Shown: positions 1-8,270, counted from the stretch's first letter. The stretch is DNA of 64,000 bases from an uncultured Mycoplasmatota bacterium (GCA_946402735.1 CAMIXH010000001.1:124001-188000), one strand, 5' to 3'. Notes: a model not told the origin generated them from the letters alone. Made by a program: numbers and translations.

Positions 1-3000
1 GTAGGTGGTATGAGTGCTATGTCTTTGGATACTAGAAAACTAGTGGAAAGTCAAACTTTTATATATGTACTTATAGCAGTTATTTGTTGTTTATTTATAT
101 TAATGATATCTTTAGATTCATATATAGTACCATTACTTTTACTTGGTAATATTGGATTATCTATTTTATTTAATATGGGTACAAATGTATTTTTAGGACA
201 AATATCTTATATAACAAAAGCAATAGCAGCAGTTTTACAATTAGGTGTAACAACAGATTTTTCTATATTTTTATATCATAAATATGAAGCTGCTAAAAAG
301 AGTAAAAAAACTAACGATGAAGCTATGATAGATGCAATTAATGAAACAATGACATCTGTAGTTGGTTCATCTTTAACAACAATTGCTGGTTTCCTAGCAC
401 TTTGTAGTATGAAATTTAGTTTGGGTACTGATATTGGTCTTGTAATGGCTAAAGGAGTAGTGTTTGGAGTTTTAACTGTATTAACTATATATCCTTCAAT
501 AATACTATTATTTGATAAGATAATAAGAAAAACGAAACATAAACCATTAATTCCTAAATTCAGATTTATTAAACCCATTGTGACTAAGGGATACAAATGG
601 ATATTTGCAGTTTTTATATTATTATTAATACCTGTATATTTATCTCAAAGAAAAACAGAAGTTTATTATAATTTAGATAAAAGTATACCTGATAATTATG
701 ATTATTCAATTGTAAGCAAGAAGTTAAAAGATGAGTATGGATTAATTACTCAGTCAATAGTTTTAGTTGATTCAAATATTGAAAATAATGATATGAATAA
801 TATGATTGATGAACTACAAAATCTAGATGGAGTAGATAATATTATATCTTCTAATATACTATCTAAATATGGAATATCTAATAATATAATTCCTTTAAAA
901 ATAAGAAATTTTTTAGAAACTGATAAATATAAATTAATATTAATAAATTCAAATTATGAGCTGGCTACTGACGAATTAAATGTACAAATAAAAGAAATAA
1001 ATAAAATAATAAAAAAATATGACAAAAATGCTATTCTTGCTGGAGAAGGACCTTTGATGAATGATTTAGTAGAAATAACTGCAATTGATTTAAGAAACGT
1101 TAATTATGTATCAATAGGTATTATTTTCTTAATAATGTTTTTTGTACTTAAATCATTTAGTTTACCGATATTACTTGTTACTTCTATTGAGTTTGCAATA
1201 CTTATAAATATGGGTATACCTTATTGGCAAGATAATAGTATTCCATTTGTTTCATCAATTGTTATTGGTACTATACAACTTGGAGCTACAATTGATTATG
1301 CTATATTACTTACTACAAAATATTTAGAGGAAAGAAAAAGTGGTAAGGATAAAATATCTTCTATGAATGTGGCATTAGAATCATCGGTATCATCTATCTT
1401 TGTTAGTGCAATGTGCTTTTTCGCAGCTACATTTAGTGTATTTGCAGTTTCAAAAATAGATATGATTGGTTCACTTTGCTTGCTTATGTCAAGAGGAGCA
1501 ATTATTAGTATGGGAGTTGTTATGTTAATTGTTCCAAGCATATTATTAGTATTTGATAAATTGATAACAAAAACAACAATAGGTTTTATGAAAGGAAAGG
1601 GTAAAATGAAAACGAATGTTAAAAAAGGATTAGCGTGTTTATTAGTTTTTAACTTATTATTTATTACAAAAGTAAATGCAACTACTAAAGAAGAAAGTGT
1701 ATATGCAAAGCTTGATAGTAATGGTTCAGTTAATAATGTAATTGTATCAGAGCGTTTATATGATATAACAAAAGATAAAATTAATGATAAAACAGAATTA
1801 TTTGATATTAAAAACTTGAATGGTAATAACAATTTTAAACAAAATGGAAATAATTTAATTTGGGAAACTAATGGTGAGGATGTTTATTATCAAGGAACAT
1901 ATAAAAAAGATTTACCTATTAGTGTTAATGTTAAATACTATTTAAATGGAGAAGAAAAGAATGTTAATGATATTTTAGGTAAAAAAGGTAAAATAAAAAT
2001 TGAGTTAAAATATAACAATATTAATTTTAAAAAAATGAAAATTAATGGTAAAGAAGAAAATATTTATGTACCATATATGATTGTTACTACATCAATACTA
2101 AATAATGCGGATAATAAAAATATTAAGGTTAGTAATGGTAGGATAGTAGACAATGGAGTTAGTTCAATAATTATTGCCTTATCTTCTCCAGGATTATATG
2201 AATCATTAAATTTTGATAATCTAAAAGATATGGATAAAGTTGAAATTAGTTATGAAACAAATAATTTTGAATTAAATTCTATTTATTCAGTAGCAACAAC
2301 AGATGTAATTGATAGTAAGAATTTAGGTTTATTTGATGAAGTTAATGATTTATATAAAAAAATTGATGAATTACAAAGTAATATGGATCAAATAGTTAAA
2401 GCATCTAAACAATTAAGTGATGGAACAACCGCGATTGATAATGGTATTACTAAATTAAATAGTAATTTAAAATTACTTGTTAAAAAGTATGAATATTATC
2501 GTAATCAAAACCAGGATACATTAAAAGAAGAATTAATTAAGATAGTAAAAGATAATATTAAAATAATTACACCTGCATTAGAAGAAGAGATAACTACTGA
2601 AACTAGTAAAGTATTAAAAAGTCATAAAGAAGAACTTCAAAAAGCTATGATTGAATCATTAAAGAAAAATACTCAAGTTATAGTAGAAGAAGAATTAAAA
2701 AGTATTATTAATAGCTTAGATATAAATGATATTGTTGATAATATCATTAAAAAAGATATTACTAATTTATTAAATAATGATGAAGAAATAAATAATTTAA
2801 CTAAAGTCTTAAAAGATAAAATTAATAATAAATTAAATAGTATTATAAATGAAGAGTTTAATAAGATTAATGGTAGTATTAACAATAATATGTCAGATGA
2901 ATACATTAATTATTTAGCAGAAACATATAATGTAGATTATGATACTGCTTTAAGAATTGCAAATGATGTAAAAAATAATACACTAAATCAAGTTAAAGAA

Positions 3001-3795
3001 AACATAAGTAATGCTAATATTCCAGATAAAATAATTGAAAGCTTAAATGAAGAAAATTATGTTAATAATTTGGTAAAGGAATACATAAAAAAATTAAACA
3101 GTATAATAAATGAATATTTAAATAATGATGCTCTTATTAATGAATATGAAGAAAAAGTAAAAGAAATAATAATTAAAACAATTGAAGAAAGACTATCTGA
3201 TGATAATGCTTATATTAATGTTGATATTAAGAAATATATAGATGGCGTTGTAGATAAAATAATTGACAAAACTGTTAGTGATTTAGCAGATACTTATACG
3301 GAAGAATATACAGGTGAAGTAGTACGAAACGTTATTGAAAAAGAATTTAGTGAAGAAAATGTTGATAGTAAACTAAGACAAATACTAAATAAATATGAGG
3401 ATGATGTTAAAGATAAAGTTAATATTTTAGATGATACAATTACAACATTAACAACATCTATGGATACACTTAATAATGGTTCTAATTTAGTTGCTAAAGG
3501 AACAAAAGAATTATCTAAAGGACTTGAAAAATATAATAAATTAGGAATAAATAAAATAAGTAAATTAGTAAATGGACCAGTTAAATCCACTGAACAAAGA
3601 TTAAAATCAATTGTTAAATTAAATAATCAAAATGAATTATTAGATGAAAAAGAAGAATCAACTGAAGGAAAATCAAAAATAATATTTATGATAGATTCTG
3701 TTACTCAAAAACAAAATAATAAAGAAAAAAAAGTTCCTAAAGAAGAAAAAGAAAAAAGAACATTTTGGGAAAAAGTGAATGGCTTATTTAAATAA
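1..3795 (+). CDS. MMPL/RND-like exporter fused to exported coiled-coil domain (5' partial)
   Basis: The frame stays open to base 1, so the true start lies upstream. The visible N-terminus is the end of the first MMPL/RND permease block (GVTTDFSIFLYHKYEA). A loop of roughly 170 residues and a second permease block (GATIDYAILLTTKYLEE) follow. After a basic linker comes a second hydrophobic segment, KGLACLLVFNLLFI ending VNA, which looks like a signal peptide at about residue 535 of the ORF. A long Asn/Lys/Glu-rich, probably coiled-coil region follows, with YhgE/Pip-like phrases (GTTAIDNGI, GTKELSKGLEKY). MMPL proteins export lipids or peptides using the proton gradient; the substrate here is unknown. 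The join is in frame, and an internal ATG at 1606 has GGAAAGGG five bases upstream, so a separate exported product is possible. Confidence 0.8.
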   Translation, partial: VGGMSAMSLDTRKLVESQTFIYVLIAVICCLFILMISLDSYIVPLLLLGNIGLSILFNMGTNVFLGQISYITKAIAAVLQLGVTTDFSIFLYHKYEAAKKSKKTNDEAMIDAINETMTSVVGSSLTTIAGFLALCSMKFSLGTDIGLVMAKGVVFGVLTVLTIYPSIILLFDKIIRKTKHKPLIPKFRFIKPIVTKGYKWIFAVFILLLIPVYLSQRKTEVYYNLDKSIPDNYDYSIVSKKLKDEYGLITQSIVLVDSNIENNDMNNMIDELQNLDGVDNIISSNILSKYGISNNIIPLKIRNFLETDKYKLILINSNYELATDELNVQIKEINKIIKKYDKNAILAGEGPLMNDLVEITAIDLRNVNYVSIGIIFLIMFFVLKSFSLPILLVTSIEFAILINMGIPYWQDNSIPFVSSIVIGTIQLGATIDYAILLTTKYLEERKSGKDKISSMNVALESSVSSIFVSAMCFFAATFSVFAVSKIDMIGSLCLLMSRGAIISMGVVMLIVPSILLVFDKLITKTTIGFMKGKGKMKTNVKKGLACLLVFNLLFITKVNATTKEESVYAKLDSNGSVNNVIVSERLYDITKDKINDKTELFDIKNLNGNNNFKQNGNNLIWETNGEDVYYQGTYKKDLPISVNVKYYLNGEEKNVNDILGKKGKIKIELKYNNINFKKMKINGKEENIYVPYMIVTTSILNNADNKNIKVSNGRIVDNGVSSIIIALSSPGLYESLNFDNLKDMDKVEISYETNNFELNSIYSVATTDVIDSKNLGLFDEVNDLYKKIDELQSNMDQIVKASKQLSDGTTAIDNGITKLNSNLKLLVKKYEYYRNQNQDTLKEELIKIVKDNIKIITPALEEEITTETSKVLKSHKEELQKAMIESLKKNTQVIVEEELKSIINSLDINDIVDNIIKKDITNLLNNDEEINNLTKVLKDKINNKLNSIINEEFNKINGSINNNMSDEYINYLAETYNVDYDTALRIANDVKNNTLNQVKENISNANIPDKIIESLNEENYVNNLVKEYIKKLNSIINEYLNNDALINEYEEKVKEIIIKTIEERLSDDNAYINVDIKKYIDGVVDKIIDKTVSDLADTYTEEYTGEVVRNVIEKEFSEENVDSKLRQILNKYEDDVKDKVNILDDTITTLTTSMDTLNNGSNLVAKGTKELSKGLEKYNKLGINKISKLVNGPVKSTEQRLKSIVKLNNQNELLDEKEESTEGKSKIIFMIDSVTQKQNNKEKKVPKEEKEKRTFWEKVNGLFK

Positions 3796-3849
3796 TAAAT
3801 AATTCATATTTAATGTGTGGGTCATATTAAAAATAAATATTGTAATTAC

Positions 3850-4030
3850 ATTGATTTTGACTTTTTATAAAAATGTGCTATATTGAGTGTGGAATTGAAT
3901 TATTATTTTAGAGACCTAGTCAGATATAATCATACTTGATGTACCAAATAGATAATTACTCTGACACCACGTCAGAGTTTTTTTATGCCTTGGTTGCGAT
4001 TAATTTTATTTTGTAAAAGTATGGTATAAT
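3850..4030 (+). repeat. Intergenic repeat unit, copy 1
   Basis: First of four ~190 bp repeats lying between small plus-strand genes. Order of parts: promoter, ~94 nt RNA, intrinsic terminator, then a shared tail (ATGCCTTGGTTGC) and a second extended -10 (TGGTATAAT, 4022-4030) placed to drive the alpha/beta hydrolase. This copy is the most diverged in the RNA 5' half but is nearly identical to copy 2 from GTACCAAATAG onward. Confidence 0.85.
3891..3984 (+). ncRNA. Predicted ~94 nt terminated RNA, repeat family copy 1
   Basis: Promoter: TTGACT (3857-3862), 16-base spacer, extended -10 TGC-TATATT (-10 at 3879-3884). The expected start, seven bases past the -10, falls on the GG of GGAATTG. The RNA ends at the hairpin CTCTGAC-ACCAC-GTCAGAG followed by seven T (3958-3984). 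The 5' hairpin seen in the other copies (GGAAT...ATTCC) is lost here, but GACCTAGTC can still pair. The conserved block GTACCAAATAGATAATTACT precedes the terminator. There is no ORF inside. I match it to no riboswitch class I know, and a small RNA or an attenuated leader both fit. Confidence 0.65.
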
Positions 4031-4049
4031 TTTATATAAGGTAGATATT

Positions 4050-4787
4050 ATGGTAGTAAAAGAATATGGTAAAACTAATAAAGATACAATTATACTATTA
4101 CATGGTGGAGGATTATCTTGGTGGAATTACGAAGAAGTAGCAGAATTATTAAAGGATGAATATCATATTATATTGCCAATACTAGATGGTCATGCAGGTA
4201 GTGATAGTGATTTTACTAATATAGAAGATAATGCAGATGAAATAATAAAATATATAGATGATAACTATGATGGTAATGTTAAATTAATAGGAGGGCTTTC
4301 TTTAGGTGGTCAAATATTATTAGATATACTTTCAAAAAGAGATAATATATGTGAATATGCAATAATAGAAAGTGCGTTAGTATATCCAATGAAAGTAACT
4401 AATAAACTTATTACACCATCAATTAAAATATCCTATAGTCTTATATCTAAAAAATGGTTTTCTAAACTTCAGTTTAAAAGTTTAAAAATAAAGGAACGTC
4501 TATTTGATAAGTATTATAATGATAGTTCTAAAATATCAATGAGAAATATGATTACATTTTTAAAATCAAATTCAAATTATTGTAACGAAAATTTGCAAAA
4601 TATTAAAACAAATTCATTAGTATTTGTTGGAAGTAAGGAAAGATCAATTATGATAAAATCTGCAAAAAAAATTCATAATGAATTAGTTAATAGTGAGTTA
4701 GAAATACTAAGTGGATATTATCATGGTGATTTAAGCATAAATCATGCCAAAGAATATGTTTCTAAAGTTAAAAAATTAGTAAAATAA
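4050..4787 (+). CDS. Alpha/beta hydrolase
   Basis: A 245-residue single-domain protein with the alpha/beta hydrolase layout: oxyanion-loop motif LLHGGGLSWW near residue 17, nucleophile elbow GGLSLGG (Ser84) and a C-terminal His225 in YYHGD. The middle holds a helical cap rich in Lys and Phe. There is no signal peptide, so it is probably cytosolic. The substrate cannot be told from sequence; esterase, lipase-like or thioesterase activity are all possible. The start follows AAGGTAG and the second promoter of repeat copy 1. It is flanked on both sides by repeat copies and appears monocistronic. Confidence 0.85.
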   Translation: MVVKEYGKTNKDTIILLHGGGLSWWNYEEVAELLKDEYHIILPILDGHAGSDSDFTNIEDNADEIIKYIDDNYDGNVKLIGGLSLGGQILLDILSKRDNICEYAIIESALVYPMKVTNKLITPSIKISYSLISKKWFSKLQFKSLKIKERLFDKYYNDSSKISMRNMITFLKSNSNYCNENLQNIKTNSLVFVGSKERSIMIKSAKKIHNELVNSELEILSGYYHGDLSINHAKEYVSKVKKLVK

Positions 4788-4804
4788 AATGTTCGGAAGA
4801 TTAA

Positions 4805-4993
4805 AATATTACGATTTTGACTTTTAAGAAAAATGTGCTATTATGATGTCGGAATTCGAATTCCTTTTTATGTGACACCTAGTCAAATATATTTAGTTTG
4901 CAAGTACCAAATAGATAATTACTCTGACACCACGTCAGAGTTTTTATATGCCTTGGTTGCAATTAATTTTATTTTGTAAAAGTATGATATAAT
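4805..4993 (+). repeat. Intergenic repeat unit, copy 2
   Basis: Second copy, with the same order as copy 1: left flank AAAATATTACGATT, promoter, RNA, terminator, tail ATGCCTTGGTTGC, extended -10 TGATATAAT (4985-4993) just upstream of the CDF gene. It keeps the full RNA 5' hairpin. Confidence 0.85.
4851..4945 (+). ncRNA. Predicted ~95 nt terminated RNA, repeat family copy 2
   Basis: Promoter TTGACT (4817-4822), 16-base spacer, TGC-TATTAT (-10 at 4839-4844). The predicted start again falls on GG. Possible structure: hairpin GGAAT-TCGA-ATTCC, hairpin TGAC-ACCTA-GTCA, a stem between ATTTAGTTTG and CAAATAGAT, and terminator ACTCTGAC-ACCAC-GTCAGAGT with a T-run (4921-4945). The second hairpin and the terminator share the string TGACACC followed by GTCA, so they could exchange strands. 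That would suit a switch, but it is only a suggestion. Confidence 0.65.
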
Positions 4994-5012
4994 TAATATG
5001 GAAGTGATAGGA

Positions 5013-5900
5013 ATGAAGAAAACTGAAAAAAATATTTTAATAGCTTTTATTTTAAATATATCTTTTTCAATATTTGAATTTGTTGGTGGTTTATTTACAA
5101 ATTCAGTAGCCATATTATCTGATTCGATTCATGATTTAGGAGATGCATTATCTATTGGAATATCTTATTTTATGGAAAGAAAAAGTAAAAGGAGTGCTGA
5201 TAATAAATATACCTATGGATATATTAGATATTCCGTATTGGGTGGAGTAATTACTACAACTATATTAATAGTTGGATCAATACTAGTAATTATAGGGGCT
5301 ATAAAAAGATTGTTTAATCCTGTAGAGGTTAATTATAATGGAATGATAATATTTGCAATAGTGGGAGTAGTATTAAACTTTTTAGCAGCATATATTACAA
5401 GAGAAGGTGACTCAATAAATCAAAAGTCAGTTAATCTACATATGCTTGAAGACGTTTTTGGGTGGATAGTAGTATTAGTTGGAGCCATTATAATGAATTT
5501 TACTGATATAAGAATAATTGATTCAATAATGAGTATTGGAGTAGCACTATTTATTTTAGTAAATGCTTTAAAAAATTTAAAACAAGTATTAGAATTATTT
5601 CTTGAAAAAACACCTGAAGAAATTGATATAGGTGAATTGAAAAAGCATTTATTAGAAATAGATGGAGTTGATGAGATTCATCATATTCATGTGTGGAGTA
5701 TTGATGGATTTAATAATTATGCAACAATGCATATTGTCACAAAATCAAAAAATATTAAAAATGTAAAACGCATGATTAGAGAAGAATTAGAAGAACATAA
5801 CATTTGTCATGCTGTTTTAGAAACAGAAGATGAAGTATGTGATGATAAAGATTGTCATGTTGAATTTAAAGAGAAAACACATCATCATCACCATCATTAA
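5013..5900 (+). CDS. Cation diffusion facilitator (CDF) metal exporter
   Basis: A 295-residue CDF-family efflux protein. It has about six membrane segments in the first ~200 residues, then a cytosolic dimerisation domain with the family phrase IHHIHVWSIDG. Metal-site motifs are SDSIHDLGDA in TM2 and HMLEDVFGW in TM5, as in zinc/cobalt exporters of the CzcD type. Zn(II) is likely but the metal is not provable. The C-terminus ends in EFKEKTHHHHHH, a native run of six histidines that could bind metal. I chose the ATG at 5013, not 4998, because GGAAGTG lies eight bases upstream of it and 4998 sits on the expected transcript start. Confidence 0.92.
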   Translation: MKKTEKNILIAFILNISFSIFEFVGGLFTNSVAILSDSIHDLGDALSIGISYFMERKSKRSADNKYTYGYIRYSVLGGVITTTILIVGSILVIIGAIKRLFNPVEVNYNGMIIFAIVGVVLNFLAAYITREGDSINQKSVNLHMLEDVFGWIVVLVGAIIMNFTDIRIIDSIMSIGVALFILVNALKNLKQVLELFLEKTPEEIDIGELKKHLLEIDGVDEIHHIHVWSIDGFNNYATMHIVTKSKNIKNVKRMIREELEEHNICHAVLETEDEVCDDKDCHVEFKEKTHHHHHH

Positions 5901-5910
5901 ATAATTGCAC

Positions 5911-6121
5911 TATTAAGATATTACGATTTTGATTTTTTATAAAAATGTGGTATAGTGTCACTGGAATTGAATTCCTTTTTATGCGACACCTAGTTTAATA
6001 TACTTAGTTTGCAAGTACCAAATAGATAATTACTCTGATACCACGTCAGAGTTTTTATATGCCTTGGAACGGAATATAGTAATATTGCGATTAGTTATAA
6101 TTTTAAAAATTATGGTATAAT
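5911..6121 (+). repeat. Intergenic repeat unit, copy 3
   Basis: Third copy. The left flank is ATTGCACTATTAAGATATTACG. The tail after the terminator carries about 20 extra bases compared with copies 1 and 2, then rejoins them at TTGCGATTA. It ends at extended -10 TGGTATAAT (6113-6121) upstream of the DUF4256 gene. Confidence 0.85.
5963..6056 (+). ncRNA. Predicted ~94 nt terminated RNA, repeat family copy 3
   Basis: Promoter TTGATT (5929-5934), 16-base spacer, TGG-TATAGT (-10 at 5951-5956), with the start on GG as in the other copies. Hairpin GGAAT-TGA-ATTCC is kept. In hairpin 2 the GTCA arm has become GTT, leaving a G-U pair. In the terminator CTCTGAC has become CTCTGAT, which still pairs as U-G with GTCAGAG. 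These pair-preserving changes support a structured RNA. Confidence 0.65.
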
Positions 6122-6153
6122 ATTAAGTGAAAAAAACTATTATGAGGTGTAAT

Positions 6154-6684
6154 ATGAGTAATGAGGAATTAATATCAATTTTAGAAAAAAGATTTATCAT
6201 AAATGAAAAAATGCATAAGGGAATTAATTGGGATGATGTTTTAAAAAGGCTAAACAATGAATCATTACTTTCTTTAAGATATATGGAAGAAACAGGTGGA
6301 GAGCCGGATGTTATAATGTATGATAAAGAAAATGATAAGTTTGTTTATTGTGATACTTCAATAGAATCTCCTATTGGAAGAAGAAGTTTTTGTTATGATA
6401 TAGATGCTTTGAACAGTAGAAAAAGCAATAAACCAAATTCGGACATTATAACAGAAGCAAATAATAATAAGGTAAAAGTATTAGATGAAACAGAATATAA
6501 ATATCTTCAATCACTTGGAAATTTTGATTTAAAATCTTCAAGCTGGATATTAACTCCAATGGAAATTAGGAAATTAGGTGGAGCATTATTTGGAGATAAA
6601 AAATATAATAGGACTTTTATATATCATAATGGTGCTGAATCATATTATTCAAATAGAGGATTTAGAGTATTACTAAAAATATAA
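6154..6684 (+). CDS. DUF4256 family protein
   Basis: A 176-residue cytosolic protein matching DUF4256 as I remember it: LRYMEETGGEPDV near the N-terminus, the middle block CDTSIESPIGRRSFCYD, and the C-terminal block SSWILTPMEIRKLGGALFG ending YHNGAESYYSNRGFR. The function of the family is unknown. The ORF track starts at a GTG (6127) five bases after the -10, which leaves no room for a ribosome site. The ATG at 6154 has GAGGTG four bases upstream and is preferred. It sits alone between repeat copy 3 and a repeat remnant. Confidence 0.82.
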   Translation: MSNEELISILEKRFIINEKMHKGINWDDVLKRLNNESLLSLRYMEETGGEPDVIMYDKENDKFVYCDTSIESPIGRRSFCYDIDALNSRKSNKPNSDIITEANNNKVKVLDETEYKYLQSLGNFDLKSSSWILTPMEIRKLGGALFGDKKYNRTFIYHNGAESYYSNRGFRVLLKI

Positions 6685-6697
6685 AATAATTTATAAG

Positions 6698-6722
6698 AAA
6701 TAATCGCACTATTAAGATATTA
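6698..6722 (+). repeat. Remnant of repeat left flank (copy without RNA core)
   Basis: AATAATCGCACTATTAAGATATTA matches the left flank of copy 3 with about one change and then stops at the point where the RNA promoter should begin. What follows is a terminator and an extended -10, so the junction keeps the outer parts of the unit and has lost the RNA gene. Confidence 0.7.
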
Positions 6723-6723
6723 G

Positions 6724-6746
6724 GAGAATGAAAAATTCTCTTTTTT
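6724..6746 (+). terminator. Intrinsic terminator after DUF4256 gene
   Basis: GAGAAT-GAAAA-ATTCTC followed by six T. It is followed at once by the extended -10 TGGTATAAT (6749-6757) for the GNAT gene. Confidence 0.8.
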
Positions 6747-6775
6747 CATGGTATAATGATTATAGAGGTGATTAT

Positions 6776-7192
6776 ATGAATAATTATGTTATTAAATATA
6801 ATGAACTAAGCGCCGAAGATTTTATATATTTATGGGAATCTGTTTGGGATGAAGCTCCATCTATTGATCAAGTTAAACTAGCAATGGAAAATACTTTGTT
6901 TAGGGTATCTGTTTTTGATGGAGAAAAAATAATTGCGATGGCAAGAGTAATTGGCGATAAAGGCTTATCTTATTATATTAAGGATGTTGTAGTTCTTCCT
7001 GAGTATCAAGGAAAAGGTGTTGGAAGAATTCTAATTAATGAATTATTAAAATATGTTAATGATAATGGAATTAAAAATACAGATATATATGTTGAATTAT
7101 GTGCAATGCCTGAAGTAGCAGAGTTTTATAAAAAATGTGGATTTGATTCTAATGATGGAATAAGATTAAAAATGTGGTATGAAGTAAAATAA
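6776..7192 (+). CDS. GNAT-family N-acetyltransferase
   Basis: A 138-residue acetyltransferase of the GNAT fold. It shows the acetyl-CoA loop in VVLPEYQGKGVGRILI and the usual beta-bulge region KDVVVLPEY. The C-terminal part, AEFYKKCGFDSNDGIR, is typical of small-molecule or peptide acetyltransferases. The acceptor is unknown. I start at the ATG at 6776, which has GAGGTGA upstream; the longer track start (6728) overlaps the terminator hairpin and the promoter. It is a single gene between a repeat remnant and copy 4. Confidence 0.88.
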   Translation: MNNYVIKYNELSAEDFIYLWESVWDEAPSIDQVKLAMENTLFRVSVFDGEKIIAMARVIGDKGLSYYIKDVVVLPEYQGKGVGRILINELLKYVNDNGIKNTDIYVELCAMPEVAEFYKKCGFDSNDGIRLKMWYEVK

Positions 7193-7198
7193 ATCGTA

Positions 7199-7364
7199 AG
7201 ATTAAGATATTACGATTTTGACTTTTTATAAAAATGTGCTATTATGATGTCGGAACTCGAATTCCTTTTTATGTGACACCTAGTCAAATATATTTAGTTT
7301 GCAAGTACCAAATTGATAATTACTCGAACTTTATAGTTTGAGTTTTTATTTTGTATGATATAAT
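7199..7364 (+). repeat. Intergenic repeat unit, copy 4
   Basis: Fourth copy. It matches copy 2 almost base for base through the RNA to AATTACTC. It then carries a different terminator sequence and a short tail with extended -10 TGATATAAT (7356-7364) upstream of the lipoprotein gene. The ATGCCTTGG tail is missing. Confidence 0.85.
7252..7347 (+). ncRNA. Predicted ~96 nt terminated RNA, repeat family copy 4
   Basis: Promoter TTGACT (7218-7223), 16-base spacer, TGC-TATTAT (-10 at 7240-7245), start on GG. The RNA body is nearly identical to copy 2. The terminator (7322-7347) is CTCGAAC-TTTATA-GTTTGAG plus a T-run. Both arms differ from the CTCTGAC/GTCAGAG of the other copies, yet they still pair. 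Termination is therefore preserved while its sequence is not. Confidence 0.65.
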
Positions 7365-7394
7365 AACATTAGTGATAATTGAGGAGATGACAAA

Positions 7395-8270
7395 TTGAAG
7401 AAAAGTATTATATTGTGTATATTATTAATGATAGTGTTTTTAACACTTACAGGATGTAGAAAAGAAGAAAAAATAAAAGTAGATATAGACCTGCCAATGA
7501 GTAAGGCTAACAATCTTGTAAATCATGATGATTATAATAGTATTGAAAAAATATTAAAATCTGTTAATTTAGATAATATTGATATATTTAAATCATGGGT
7601 GTCAGATTTTAATTCAGGAGAATGCAAAGATTGTGGATTGTTAACAGAATGGACAGATTATAAAAAAATAGAATATAAAGAATCTTCATTAGCAAATCAT
7701 TGGGAAGAAGCACATACGGAAAGTGATGCTGATTGTAGAATGACATCATTCTTATTAATATCTAACCATTTAAAGACTTCAAATACTATTAAAAAAAATG
7801 GTTCATACTTAATGTTTGATATTGATGCAATTGATAATGTTGAGAAGTATTCTATTTTGAAAGAAAGTAAAGAAAGATTTATTACATTATTTAACGAAAT
7901 TGATGTTAATGGATTAAATAAAGACGAAATAAAAGATGTATATAGTAAAAAATGGAAAGAATATGGAATAACATTAAACAATGATAAAGTATCATTAATT
8001 AATGTTGTGATGCATGATAATTATGATAATATTGTTTTTGTTGGACATTCTGGATTACTAATAGAATTAGATGATAAAATATTATTTATAGAAAAAATTG
8101 CATTTGAACAACCTTATCAGGTAACAGTTTTAAAAGACAGAAATGAACTAAAAGAAATGTTATTTGCAAGAAAATCTTATTTTGGAGATGATACAGAAGA
8201 GGGACCTTTTATTTATGAAAATGATAAATTAATATATCAGTATATAGGATTAGGAGGAAAATATGAGTAG
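7395..8270 (+). CDS. Lipoprotein, possibly DUF4300 family
   Basis: A 291-residue protein starting with TTG behind GAGGAG (8-base spacing). Its signal peptide ends in lipobox LTGC (Cys21), so it should be a lipid-anchored protein on the outer face of the membrane. The mature part has DADCRMTSFLLIS and NLVNHDDYNSI, phrases that recall DUF4300 lipoproteins of Bacillota; that assignment is from memory and moderate. There is no catalytic motif I can name. It overlaps the next gene by eight bases, so the two are probably translated together. Expression is set by the promoter at the end of repeat copy 4. Confidence 0.75.
   Translation: MKKSIILCILLMIVFLTLTGCRKEEKIKVDIDLPMSKANNLVNHDDYNSIEKILKSVNLDNIDIFKSWVSDFNSGECKDCGLLTEWTDYKKIEYKESSLANHWEEAHTESDADCRMTSFLLISNHLKTSNTIKKNGSYLMFDIDAIDNVEKYSILKESKERFITLFNEIDVNGLNKDEIKDVYSKKWKEYGITLNNDKVSLINVVMHDNYDNIVFVGHSGLLIELDDKILFIEKIAFEQPYQVTVLKDRNELKEMLFARKSYFGDDTEEGPFIYENDKLIYQYIGLGGKYE

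Noticed and set aside
4985-5013. NiCo or Mn riboswitch before the CDF exporter
   Set aside because: The leader carries no motif of these classes, and the same RNA also precedes a hydrolase, DUF4256 and a lipoprotein.
5876-5900. Cloning-vector His tag
   Set aside because: The surrounding sequence is native in codon use and continues into repeat copy 3; the tail is part of a natural CDF gene.
3850-7364. CRISPR array or integron attC array
   Set aside because: Only four copies ~1 kb apart with genes between them, no short spacers, no cas genes and no integrase. The units contain promoters and terminators rather than attC-type core sites.
3850-7364. Miniature transposon (MITE)
   Set aside because: The unit ends are not inverted repeats of each other and I see no target-site duplications.
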